A stretch of 18,269 nt of DNA, from NCBI GenBank assembly GCA_963922495.1, contig CAWUIH010000030.1, positions 1 through 18,269 of the forward strand, written 5' to 3'. A program made the translations under genes and the position numbers. Shown here piece after piece: positions 1 to 12,400 of this stretch. Source of the DNA: CAWUIH01 sp963922495 (GTDB taxonomy: Bacteria; Pseudomonadota; Gammaproteobacteria; Coxiellales; Coxiellaceae). Position 1 is the first letter of the stretch. The number at the start of each line of letters is the position of its first letter. Below the pieces are notes generated by a model that did no database searches, was not told the origin of the DNA, and saw nothing but the letters and a program-made list of their open reading frames with translations.

Positions 1-42
1 GGTTACGCCAGGTGGGAGCACAACCACTTTTTTGAAATTCAT
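1..42 (-). CDS. 5' end of a gene leaving the window (first 14 codons)
   Basis: Reading leftward from position 42, an ATG opens a frame that stays open to the window edge and begins MNFKKVVVLPPGVT. An AAAGGAGATA Shine-Dalgarno sequence lies at 47-56, with 7 bases between its GGAG core and the ATG. This is among the best initiation sites in the window, so I call it a real gene start although only 14 residues are visible. It has the same direction as the giant gene upstream, about 430 bases away, so it could be read from the same or a separate transcript. The start (lysines, then a short hydrophobic run) is too short to tell a signal peptide from a cytosolic beta strand. No function can be assigned. 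Confidence 0.6.
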   Translation of the reverse strand, partial: MNFKKVVVLPPGVT

Positions 43-391
43 ACCCTATCTCCTTTCTCATCATTCACAAGCACACATGATAAAAATAATTTCATCCAAT
101 GTAAGGGGGGGATTCTCGAGGGCTTACGCAAAATATGGCTTACTGAACGATCAACATCGCGAATTGCAACAAGCCTATGAGGAAAAAACACGGCACGCTA
201 CGACATTCGAAGAAAAATACAGGACAGAGAAAAATATTGTAATCAAGACTCAGGAAGCGCTTAAACAATCACAGGATAAAATTAAGGCGTTGCGTCATAA
301 TTACCAGTTTATAGTAGAAGAAAAGGCTGGGCTTCAAGGACAGCTGGAGTTGCTAAGGACGGGTGGCAAAAAATTACTCAGAACCGGATAA
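32..391 (+). CDS. Short coiled-coil protein or gene fragment
   Basis: An open plus-strand frame encodes up to 119 residues. The second half is strongly charged and helical, rich in Glu, Lys, Gln and Leu with heptad-like spacing (about residues 38-110), typical of a coiled coil. The frame stays open back to the window edge. The first ATG (32) lies antisense to a convincing minus-strand gene start, and the next ATG (77) has no Shine-Dalgarno sequence in front. I therefore suspect a remnant: a coiled-coil segment of a larger gene that lost its proper start, rather than a complete gene. Its composition resembles the N-terminal coiled coil of the 966-residue protein at 15180-18080, but I see no clear residue-by-residue match. 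Function unknown. Confidence 0.35.
   Translation: MKFIPYLLSHHSQAHMIKIISSNVRGGFSRAYAKYGLLNDQHRELQQAYEEKTRHATTFEEKYRTEKNIVIKTQEALKQSQDKIKALRHNYQFIVEEKAGLQGQLELLRTGGKKLLRTG
47..56 (-). promoter_or_regulatory. Shine-Dalgarno site of the left-edge gene
   Basis: On the minus strand this reads AAAGGAGATA, a near-perfect anti-16S match spaced 7 bases (GGAG core to ATG) from the start codon at 42. It is the main reason to believe the truncated gene at the left edge, and it argues against the overlapping plus-strand frame beginning as early as position 32. Confidence 0.6.
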
Positions 392-446
392 TTGATTGAT
401 TTTAAATAGCTAAAACTCTTTACATTTATGGGCGTGGTGGTTAGAA

Positions 447-468
447 CCCCCTTATGGGGCGTAAGCCC
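447..468 (-). terminator. GC-rich stem-loops just past the giant gene's stop; possible terminator
   Basis: Starting 8 bases beyond the stop codon of the giant gene are two mutually exclusive GC hairpins that share one arm. GGGC-GTAA-GCCC spans 457-468, and CCCC-TTAT-GGGG spans 448-459 (plus-strand reading). The location suits transcript termination or 3'-end protection. However, the bases that follow in the direction of transcription are not a T run, so it is not a canonical Rho-independent terminator. It may instead be a small dispersed palindrome, since a 10-base part of it recurs near the right edge of the window. Confidence 0.3.
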
Positions 469-476
469 GTGGTTGT

Positions 477-3400
477 TTACCGAGGCGACGTTCGAATCTT
501 TTCATCTTGCCCCACCGCCGATGACCCCGATTGCCTTTTCTTACGATCGGCAGTTGCTGATAAAAAGAAAGCAGCCGTCGATTGCGTGTATCCTGAAGGA
601 CATGACTTCACTGATTCGTCCGATGATTTTTTGGGCAAGTCCTCAAACCGTCGAATTTGAAGTGATCCGGATATGGCCTCCGTGGGGTGTGCCGCATCGT
701 TGTGGTTGTTGGTATCCGGATGCGACAATGCGAACAACCGGTAATGCATAGATCGGGGGTTTGATTGTGAAAGATTTTTCGATGACAATACGGTGGGCAC
801 CTGTGACCCAGAACCCGTATCTCCTTGCCCAACTCGCTCCAGTGATCCTATAGAGCTGATATTACCCTTGTTACAACCAGAGCTCTCAAAGGTACAACCA
901 TCATCAGAACTGATAATTTGCTGAACTTCATACTGCCGAGTCTCTTCGGACGTTAATAAATTGTTTTGGTTATCTCTACTTATTGCATCTGTTGCTTGGC
1001 TTACCCCACAAGAAATAGCGCTAGAAAGTAGGCTTTTAACGCCATTAACTGCTAAAGTTGCTTCGGCCATTGCCCTATCAGTAAAAAGATTAACGATGTC
1101 TTTTTTCATCTCATTGTATAAATTGAAATGATCATCTTGCATATATTGATGATACTCTAAACAAGCTGCTATTATTTTTTTCCGGTGAAATGACAACTTT
1201 TTATCCCACTTAATTTTGGTAAGGTTATAATGGTTAATATCATAATGCTTGCGATTAAATCTAAATTTTGTAATTCTTTCCTGTTGGGAATCACATATTG
1301 TTATTAATTTTCGCAGATCTATCCGCCCATTCTTCATTACGATCCCTTGCTGACTAAGTAGATCACTCATACGTTTTATTTGATCCGCTTTAATGCCTTC
1401 AGCTTGATATTTATTTTTAAGAATTGCCTCAAAGTCACTAAGTTTTGTTCGTTGAGTTTCAGATAAAAATTTTGAAAAATCATTTTCAAATTGAGCTATG
1501 GCTGAATCTTGACCCCATGGTAAATTAGCAATCAAATTTCTTATTTTCGTAGACACGCTATTTTGCATTTCACTACCAACAAACTTGTCAACAGCAAGCA
1601 CATGATTTAGCATGTCTTTCCAATCGCTATGGCGCTCAAAAAGCAGTTTGATTTCTCGGCTTGTGCTATCCATCATACTAGGTGCCATGGCTTGTAATAT
1701 GTGAGTTGTGATTTGATTCGATCCCGCATCCATTACTCTTGTAAACATCGTTTCAGCAGAAGAAATACTCATTTTCTTCAGGGCTTCTATCAATCCTTGT
1801 TTACTCGTATGTTTACCGATCTCTTTAGAAGCATTCATTGTGATCGCCGCTCTAACTGCATCATCCGAATAATCAACGGTGGTATCTGCCGCTTGACCCG
1901 CTGCAGCAGCAGTGGTAAAAGCATGAGCAATACTGGCCATGGAAATGCTGAGTGCTAAACTAATGTTTTTCTCGAAAACATATTGACTCAATGAAAATTC
2001 TCTACTACGAATGGTTTGAACGAGGCGAAAAATATCCCTGATCCCTTCTGTGGCGACACTGAAACCAATGCTGGATGCTAGACCTGCCGTGAGTGCTGCC
2101 AAAGCAACCCCCCCACTCAGTTGGCCGATAACTGCAACTGATAACATCATAGTACTGATAATTGGAAATGGATTTTTTTCATCCAAATCATAAAAATACA
2201 AATAACCGTTTCTCGCTAAAGCAGCTAGAAACTCATTATTATTGCTAATTCGCATCAATTCATCTTGAATCGATTTGTGTTTCGGTGTTAGATCTTGCAC
2301 ACTTCTGGCTGCATGGGCAATGAGTTCTTGCGCTTGTTTGGTATCGAGATCAGTCACTTCTGTGAAGGCTCGTTTATGGTGTTCTGGTGGCATCCAATTG
2401 AGGAGCAATCCAGCTTGTTTTCTACTCAAACGTTCATAACACAGTTTCATTTTACAGTGGCAACGTTGCATCACTGTTTGGGCTTGTGGTTGACTGAGTT
2501 TTTTAAGCTTAAGGCTAATCGTTGCATCATCAAGTCCATGGGTTACCATTTCATGATTAGCTCTGAAATCCAAAATTAGAGCAAGCACCTGTTGATAATT
2601 CAACTTTAAAATCTGCATCTGTGTGGATGAAATAAACTCTATCATTGTATCATTCGTCGTGTTCACTTTCTGAAGTGCGACAGTTGCATACTGAGCCCCA
2701 TCTTCCTTTGAAATGAGAGCGCGCAGTTGAATCAACAGAGGGTAATTTTTGCTTTGTAGAAAACCAATAAAGTCCTTACTAAAGTTAGAGAATATGAGTT
2801 CGTAACTAAGGTCGCTGTACTCTGAAAAGGTTTCCAAAAGTTCCGCTATCTTTGCAATGCTGTTTACATTAAGTAGCAAAGAGACCGGTATTTTTTCTGC
2901 CTCCCTATAATTATAACATCGTTCAGCAACAGAGCTTCTGATTTCGCTAATCCGATTACCCACAGCTTTACAGACCCCAGCCCCCTTGTTCCAGAGCCAA
3001 GAGGTCGCTGCGCTGACATGTGCCGTAAATCCGAATAAGGTCTCAGGTTCTTCTTCATCCCTGCTTTTGATATCCATTTCTACCAAGGACTCCTCTGTTC
3101 GATGGTAATGATTTATCGGCAACAATTGGGCAAGACCATAAGCTTGTCCAAATTGTTCACTATTGAAGGTAATATTTATGGCACTGTTTTCAGGAATGAT
3201 CGCTATTGTTTTTCTCATCTGTGAAAATTCAACAACGTCATAATGCGTTTTTAAATGATGAAAGGTCACCGATAATGAACCACGATATTTCTCAAGTACC
3301 TCCAAAGCCTGTTGTTTCGATAATCGAGCGTGGCATAGGGACGAACCTTTTGAATCATACTGATTAAGACTGATTAATCGAAACGATTCTTCAATCGTTT

Positions 3401-6400
3401 GTAGAGAATACATGACTGAATTACTCAATAATTGGTAGACAGATAAACGGTTTTGAATTTGTGTCAGATGGTGGTTTTCAGTTTTGGGATCTTTGACTTG
3501 AGATAAAGAGTGTAGGATTACTTGTTCTTCTTGCATGAGCGTTTTGTAGTACTCTAAAAGTTTTTCCAACGATGATTTGATCTGATATTTGTAACTGCAA
3601 TTTGCAAGTTTTGCTAAGGCATAAGCCTTATGGTATAATGCATTATGTGCGTATAGTGGATCTAATTTGATCGCTTGTTCGTATGCCCAGAGCGCTTCTT
3701 TGTAAAGCCCATCACGATAACCTATTGAAAAAAATGAGCGTGCACGAGAGAGCAAGGCATGCCCTATCCTTAGGTAATAAATAGGATTTTTTATCAGCGT
3801 ATTATGTTTATATTGAATCAACACTTTAGCTTCAAACTGAGCAAACGATGCAAGGATCTGAGTTTTCTCTTTGGAAAAATCACATTTTTTCAACCATAAT
3901 CCCCATTGTTCTTCTAAAGCATTTTTCATGAAAATTTTCATTTGAATATCTAAGCACCTCTTTGCATAAGTAGATGGAATCGATTTTCCTTTATCGGCCA
4001 CCTCAATTTTCTTGCGCAAAGTCAAATAACACTCAAATAACTCATCTTTAAGTTCGATGATAGGCCCCTCTGATTTTTTAACACGTTCTATACGCGCACT
4101 TTCGGCACGGTCACGACACTGTTCGATGTAAGAAAAATCGATGCCTAATTTGTTAGGATCAGCTGCAGGAAATACTGTCATCAGTTTTTGTTTATTGATA
4201 ATGAGTTGGGCCGTTCCTGGTTGTCCACATCTTGAAGTTCGCCCCAAAGCTTGTTGCTTAACCCGAAGGTTGGCGGGTAAAAATGTCATACATACGTGTA
4301 ATCCTCCGTTTTTGTTTACCTCAGGAGTGACTTTGATGTCGGTGCCTCGACCCGCTAAATTGGTCGCTACAATAATTGAATTACCTGCCAGTTGCTGATT
4401 GAGAAATTGACTGTGATCTCGCAAATTATCGGCATAGATATAGCATCTTCCCGTAAATTGTTTCTGCAAAGCAGCTTGTAAGCGCCCCGCTTTTTTAATG
4501 CTTTCACAAATAATTAAAACCACACGGCCTTGACCGGCTTCTTGAATGGCGCTATTCGAAATTGAGTGTACCCAATTTTCTTCTCCATCTATGATCTCTC
4601 CCGGCAATTCAACAAATTGTTTGGGCAAATATGTAGGAATTTTCAAAAGGTCAATACCATAGATATCATCCAATAATTTTTGAGATTCGAGTGAACCCAC
4701 TGTGCCTGTGATCGCGGTAATATCTCCTTGGTATCGCTTCATTAATGAAACGTTTGACTCATAGTTTGTAGTCAGGTTTTCTGGTGTCACTTGTAAGCCA
4801 TGTTTCAGTTGAAGGAATTGCTGCAACCCATCGGCCCAAACTGTCCCCTCTTGAGCAATACCGGTATTGGAGAAATCAACTGGGATAATACTTCGGTTAC
4901 CATATTTATTTACACCAATTTTATAGTTAGTCTCAACTTCACAAATATAAAAAGCTGCCCAGGCATTTTCTGTCCATTTTAGTTTTTGACCACTAGCGAA
5001 TGCTTTCAAATGATTAGGGATAGAGATAGGCGCATTTTTATCAGTGATCATGTATTCAACGTAGCATACTAATGCCCTCTGAAGGCAGATCTTTTTTTGA
5101 CGATCTCTCTCCGTAGTACTCATCTTTTTTTTCAAAAGCTCAAAAAAAGGGTTTTTTTGGCCTTCAAAATCAAGTTCCGGATGATTCCAAGCTTGGTCTA
5201 GTTTACACAGATGCGACCAAAGAGAGGACAAGAGTTTAGTGAGAGCATCCATACTCGGCACAGGAGTTGATAACATGGCAATTTTTGATCCTTCATCAAT
5301 GAGTAAGTTATCCACTTCATCCACAATCACGGTTTCTAAGGGTCGCTTGCCACGAGTACCCAATTGGCTGTATTCATGGCGTAACAAATCGAATTGAAAT
5401 TCACTGGCATCACCATAAACAAGATCAATATTATTTTGATAACACGCTTTCAACCCGGTGATATAACTTTGATCATAATTACAGGCAGTCTTTAAGTTAA
5501 ACAAGGCATAAAAAGTTGAAAAATGTTCCACGTCTTCTTTTGCCAGTATGGGTGAACTGGTAATAATGTCAACTTTTTGATGAAACAAAGCTCTAATCGT
5601 TGCCAGCATCGCAATAATTAGAGATTTACCTTCTCCCGTAGAAATTTGCGCAAAAAAACCTCTATGTTCTTTTTTACCAAGCAATAACAGTAAAATGGAG
5701 AGCAACTGCACAATACGTGGTTCGTAAGTAAACTGCAGAACACAAGCTCGTTTTAAGACCGCAAACATTTCAGATAGCAAATTCGGATCAGCCAACGTTG
5801 CTTTATAGTTTAGGCGTTTATCTCTAAAAATTTTAGCCCATAAAAGAATATTTTTTTTAGTCCATTGACTAATAGACTTGTTATTCATGTTACTAGGCTG
5901 TTTATCTTTTAAAATAAGACTCTCTTTCGACAAATAACGTTTTGTCACGGTTTTAAAAAATGACTTAATTTGGCTGTTTGTTAATAAATTCGTTTCTCCC
6001 CTATGATTAATTTCCAAACGATCTTGCTGTAATTCATACAATAACTGTTCCAAGCTCTTATCAGAACCCTTATTTTTAAAACATTTTCCCACAATTCGTG
6101 CATGTAAAGACGTTATGAATTCGTGTCCATTCGTTTGCTGATAACAATCATAAAATTCGGATTCTTTAAGGTATTGACGGTAACGAAAAACCATATTGAT
6201 AACTTTATAGAGTTCGCTGATCCGTATAGATGAACAATTAGAATTTGATAAACCCTGCAGAAAAGTCATTAACTTCTCCGCGTTCCAACCATAATTACAC
6301 AGATTTAAAAGACCCGTGTAAATTAAATTCTTAGTTTTATTCTCCGTTTCATGTCTGGTCAGTTTCTTAAGACAATTTGAAAAAACCATCTGTATCAAAT

Positions 6401-9400
6401 GATTTTTTAGGTCGTTCAAATCACAAGCAGAATCTTTAAATCCATCGGTTAAACAGCCTTCAAGTGTATCCAATGCAATATCATGATCCTGCATGAACAT
6501 TAAAAATGAAACTATATCGTCATAATGGGTATGTGTCTTTAGTTTGCTAAAAAATAATTGAATCAAGGTAAAGTGCCACTGATGTTGACAAAAATAATTA
6601 TTCAAATCAATAATACAGTTATGTGAGAGTGAAGTTTTAACATTAGAGTATAATTTGTTTAATAAAGCCGTCAATGCCATGAATTTAATATCTTTAACCC
6701 GTAAAGCCATAAAATTTGACGCGAATGGATAATTCATGTGGATCAGAATGGGCATTAATTCAAGGATATCTCCGATGCTAAGTTTTTCTTTCTTTTGTAG
6801 AACCGTTAAAAGTCGTAGGACGTGACAGACGGTTTTATTTAAGTCGTTGCGATGACTATCAAGGTTTCGGCTAATTTCCAATACAAGCGAATAGAATCTC
6901 TTTCTTTCTTGCTCGGAGCATGACGGATCTATTTGGTGACATAAATTTACCAAATTCTCAAATAAAAGGATCTGTGGATAATCATTCACCGATTTATCAG
7001 CGAGTTTATCGAGAGAGACGGGAGTATCAAGGGAAAGCCATGTCCAGATCACATAAGCCTGATGTTTTTTATTAGAGAACTTATAGATAAAGGGTAAACA
7101 TTGTTCACCACATTGTTTTCTTATTCTATCAATGGATGGTAACGTTGAGTCGTAATTTTTATCAGTTAAATTATCTTCAAATTTACCTTCAAATAATGAG
7201 CATAATTGACTAAAAATGCCCGCTGCGTAGCTTTTGATCTGGGCACGGTTTTGATTACTAGAAAAATGAGTGCTCACTTCATCGCATTTCTTCATCAACT
7301 TGGGTTTTAGTTTTGTTAATACTCGTACCAGTTCTATTGAAGGTGTTTCTGTAGATAGTAAGTAATGATAAATAATTGAAAGGATCTTTAATTGCAGACG
7401 GTGATCAGAATTTCTGAGAAAATATTCAAGAAAGTGAATGAGCACTTTGGTTGGATCTCTGTCTAATGAATAACCTGTCAAACATTCCCACAGTTGTAAA
7501 TCAACCTGCGTTAATTGAAGTGTTTCAACCTGTGTGGACTCAATACGTTTTGAAAATCCACACAAAACCTGATCAGCAACAGATTTAGGAACGCCTTTCG
7601 AATTAAGAAAGTAACAGCACAACGGCACAATTCTTGGATCATAAAACTTTTCATTCTCACAAGAAAAATAATCACTTAGTGTCTGAACCATGAGTGAATG
7701 CAAGTGCTTAGGTAGCTTTTCTTTCATCAGACCCCATAGGGTTAAGATGTCTTTTATCAATTCTGGACGCATCCGCATTAGCCACAATAGCGTTTCCGAA
7801 TTACTGATCGAAAACCTCTCCCCCTTTGCAATAGCCGTACCCATAAAACGAATGATTTTTCGTTTTTCCCCAATTGGTTGTATCTGGTTCAATGTCGCAC
7901 CTAAGTGTTCCATTGCAATCTGATTAGCGATTAGGCTTGGAATGTTTTTTTGATATTTGATAATGGACTTTAATAGATCATAGAAGAAGTCTCTAACTGT
8001 TTTTTCTTCATGTGAAATCATAATTGAATTAAACCTATCTAGATCTCTTATTGAAAATTCTTTCTGATTTTTAACTTGCTCCATCACTATTTTTTTGGTC
8101 AACGGAAAAATATTTTCTTCAAAATGAGAGGTAAACGGACGTTGAAAAATTTTAGCAAGCGCTTCAATCAAAACATTTGGCAACAAACCTAATTTGGGTT
8201 GTGCTGTTAACGCCTTCAAAATAGATGATAGATTTCCTTCATCATCCGTATTGAAAAGATCCACTATCAACGAAAAAGAATCACCCGACAATAATGTTAA
8301 ATTTTTGCTCAAGGTTTCCAACAGTTGTATTTTTTGCTCAAGGTTTGTTTCTTTTGATAAAAATTGCTTTTCTTGTTTTTTATAAGCCACAAGGCTTTGT
8401 TTGTCTTTTGCTAGTTTTTGTTTTGACTGCTGTGAGGATAAGGTCATCAGGAGAGGCCATTGCTGCTTGAATGCTTGGATATCACATATTTTTTTCTGCA
8501 TGATCTCCAACATGACACTATCGAATTTAATAAAATGACTCAAAACTAGTATTAATTTTTGCAGAGCATGGTTCGCGTTAGGTTCTTCGCTTTTTTGGAG
8601 AAGTACAAAGCATTTATTGACTAACAGAGTTTCAAATTCGTGATTGGTTCGATGAATTTCAAAAAAGCTAGCTAAAACACACATCGCCTCTATGGCAATC
8701 TGAGAATCAGAATGTGCCATCAATACGAGCAATTTATTGAGCGTGGGGGCTTGAAAGACGAACTCACGTTTGACCCCAATATTTAATGCTTGGAGGCTCA
8801 ATTGAAGCAGATCAGAGGTTGTATTTTCTCGATTTAATAGGTGTTCAATATTGACGAAGGTTTCATGACTGACTGATTCATGGTGGGTAATGGATAAAGA
8901 AACAATTTTGACAAAATTTTTGAAACTAGGATGTTCGGGGTATCGCGACATAAAGGCTGACATGGCGGATAATACGTAGCTTGGTATGGGCGGATATTTA
9001 GACAAGATAGCTTCACACAAATCGCTCACGTCTTTTTCTCTAAGCAAGGGTTGATCTCCTGCTTGCAGAAGATTTTTAAGACTGATGAAGACCCCTTGTG
9101 TCATTTTTTCCCCAGCCTGAGCCTTTGAAGCTAAACGCTTTAACGCTAGTAGGCGTTGCTCAAACAATAAATTATTCTGAGCTAGTTTGTCTGCATCATC
9201 ATCCATCACACAAATTGTTTTTGCTTCTCCGCTGAGTGTTTGCTCGTGAAGGAAAGCGCGTATCGCCTTTCTTTTTTCATAATTAATCGTAGTATACAAG
9301 AGCTCGGCGACTTTAAAGCTGATATTTTCAGAGAAATGATAACCGTGTCCAGCGGCTTTTTTAAGTATTTCTAACAACGTAATCTGTTGATGTTTACTGT

Positions 9401-12400
9401 AGAGTCGGTATTCAACAGCTCTCATAAGTTCATCAATCACGGTATTTTTGTTTAAGATAAAAATGTCTAGATAAATGATTTGCTTTTTAAGCACTTGAGC
9501 CGCCATCAGGCTAATCGTGTCATTTTCGTGAGATAAAAGATCTTTGAGTTGGTGAAAAAATTCCAATAGAAAACCATTAGTCATCCCGAGAGAGAGATCT
9601 CGCAGGATCTCCATAGCATTTATTTTTGTGGCTAGAGAAGTATTGAAACCTTTTACCAGGGCCAACAGGCACAGATGATCCTTATCATTTGTTAACCATG
9701 ATTCATACTGTTGAGCCTTTTGTGAATGTTTAACAATAGACACACTCAGTTCAGTCACTTTACGAGAGTGATTGACTTTGAGTGCTCTCATGATCTCTTG
9801 CAACACACCTAAAGGTAATGGTTGATACTCAATCACGTAAAGCAATAATGCAAGGATTTTAGTTCGTTCTTCCGCACTTCCTTGATTGAGTTGACTGACG
9901 ATAAAACACAAAACCTTATCAGGGATCATAGTCTTCTTTTCAACCAAAGGTTCAAAAAGTTGACACCCAAGCATGCTCGAATCGGTTTCAATCACCCATT
10001 CACTTATTTTCTCTATCGTTTCTCTTTGAGCTGCTGTTTTAATACGACGCAAGTAGCTCTCAAGCAGATGAAGTGCATCGCTTTTTTCTATTTTATTTTG
10101 GGAATGGCAACATTTTAAAATAGATTCAATAAATTGATCAGAGCCCTCAATATTTAAACGTTCATCAACCACATCACCGATGAGATGTAATAGCTGCAAG
10201 CGTATTTCGTCATCTTGTTCAAAGACTGTTAATAATTCCCCCCATTTATGAATGATTTTGTCACTATAAGAAAACCCTTTTTGAAAGGCTTTATGAAGTA
10301 ACAGTATCACGGTCTTATTAAGACCGTTTGCATTGTTCTCAACAAACAACAAGTTTGTTAGTTCATTTGAAAACCATTCGAAATGGCAGCCTCTTATGTT
10401 TTTTGAAGCATCAATAACATGATCCAAAACAAAGAATATATTATTTTGTAATTCTTTTTTGGCAAAGAGTGGCTGCAGTAACCCAAGGAAATGAGCTTGA
10501 ATGTGACTCAAGTGTTGATAGACACAATGACCCATGAATATGAGCGTTATATTTTGAGGAGCCACGTTGTCAGTAGATAAATATTTTTCGACGATAAAAC
10601 CCATAAAAGACAAATCAATGTTTTGCTTATTTTCAGCAAGGTGCTTAAAGATACGTAGGGCATTGATTTCTGCTTCTTTGGGGAATTTTTCATTCTGTAA
10701 AATTTGAAATAATTTTTGCACAATCCCTACACTTAGAGTTTCAGATTGAGGCGGTTGTACCGCTCCAAGCAGTATTTTAGTGACCTCAATACAGAATTTT
10801 GGACTTAAAATAAAGGCTTCACAATCGCTAAGCTTCTCGGTTAATCGATATCTAAGAAATTGAGCAGTTTCTCTCAGCTTATCTGTTAAATGAAGATCTT
10901 TTTGCATGGTAGCAAAGATCTCAAGCCAACGTTCCCGTGAAAAAAAATGTTTATGGTTGAGTAAATTGTGACAGGTCATCAGTGCATATTCACGCTGACG
11001 ATTTAGCGCTGTAACTAACTGTTCACGAATATCTGTCACTCCATGAAGCAGAAGATAATTTGCGGCAACCAGAGCACTTTGTCGAATATCAATATCATTG
11101 TATCCCAATGCCTGTTTAATCACTGAGAAGGCCTTATCGAGCCTTGACAATAAACGTTGCCCATTGGCAATGGCATAACGAATGATATCAATCACTAAAT
11201 ATTTAGTTTGCGTAGAACTTGTTTTTTTCCATTGTTGCAGTGTATAAATCCATTGATCTTTTGATAGGTCCAATCGTTTTTTCGCACGTTCTCGAATTAA
11301 GAAAAGTTCACCTTGTTGAGTGGTACCCCAAGACACGCTGGGTTTCTGTGGGAAACTCGACTTTTTTGTAGAGACATAGTATCGGCATTGGTGATGCAAT
11401 GCTGTGGTGATCCATTTAGGAAAATCTTTAAGCTTATCTCTCTCAATCAAAAGATGATCCGCGACAACCATGGCGCTTTGTCGAATATCAAGGTCACTGT
11501 CGGCCAACGCTTGTTGAATAACTGAGAGAGTTTTGGTTTGCTCTGGAAATAGGTGTTGCCCATTAGCGACAGCATAACGCATAATGTCGATAATCAAGCG
11601 TTTAGTTTGCGTAGAACTTGTTTTTTTCCATTGTTGAAGCGTATAAATCCACTGATATTTCGATAAAGCTAATGGAACTTTCGTACGATTTCGAATTAAA
11701 GAAAGTTCGCCTTGTTGAGTTGCCCACCAAGACAGTTTTGGTTTTTCTGGGAAACTGTGCTTTTTTGCAGTTCTCTGAGAGCTATATTGATGCTTCAATG
11801 CTGTGCCTATCCAGTGAGGGACGTCTCCAATTCTCTCCTTCTCCATCAATGCACTGTCAACATCGATGACGGCCCGCTCAACGAGCATCAGTTCTTCAGT
11901 GGAAAGCCGTAAACCAAGATGCGTTTTTGCTGCCAGTAGAATCACGATGGTTTCTAAGTAATCCAGTGGTTTTAAGCGGTTTAACCGGTTTATTCCTCGA
12001 TCGAGCAATTTACCTAGATCGGAATTTAAGCATTGTCTATTATTAACCAGGAATCCTAGCGCAAGCAGTGCGTAATTTAGAGTGCCCCTACTAGCGTTAG
12101 ATGAGTTTAGTTCAGTTCTAACTTCTGACAAAATGACGCCGACAGTCGCTTCTGGCAAATGCCACTTATGTTCACACAAATGAGCTAGAATTTTGAACGA
12201 GACTTGCGCTAAAGCCACTCGGTTAACGTGAAGTAAATAACCTCGGTAATTACAATAACCCACAACTTGTTGGATATCTCTTTGAGAGATACGGTGACAA
12301 TCAGATGGGCTGGTGGCTGAGCGTAAAATATCTTCGAGCACTGACTGTGGAGAGAAATGGCTGCGGAACCATTTAAAACGACTGGCTGTGTCAGGTAGCC

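Noticed and set aside
453..513. Possible tRNA suggested by TTCGAATC and complementary TGGGGC/GCCCCA arms
   Set aside because: Only about 61 bases separate the arms, the would-be T stem does not pair, and no anticodon arm can be drawn; part of it also lies inside the giant gene.
428..751. Plus-strand frames of 107 and 68 codons
   Set aside because: They lie antisense to the coding tail of the giant gene, have no ribosome binding site, and have Trp/Pro-rich compositions typical of antisense translation.
8300..8350. TTTTGCTCAAGGTTT occurring twice, 28 bases apart, inside the giant gene
   Set aside because: A single short in-gene duplication in a Lys/Leu/Glu-rich coiled stretch; no sign of a functional repeat or CRISPR-like array.
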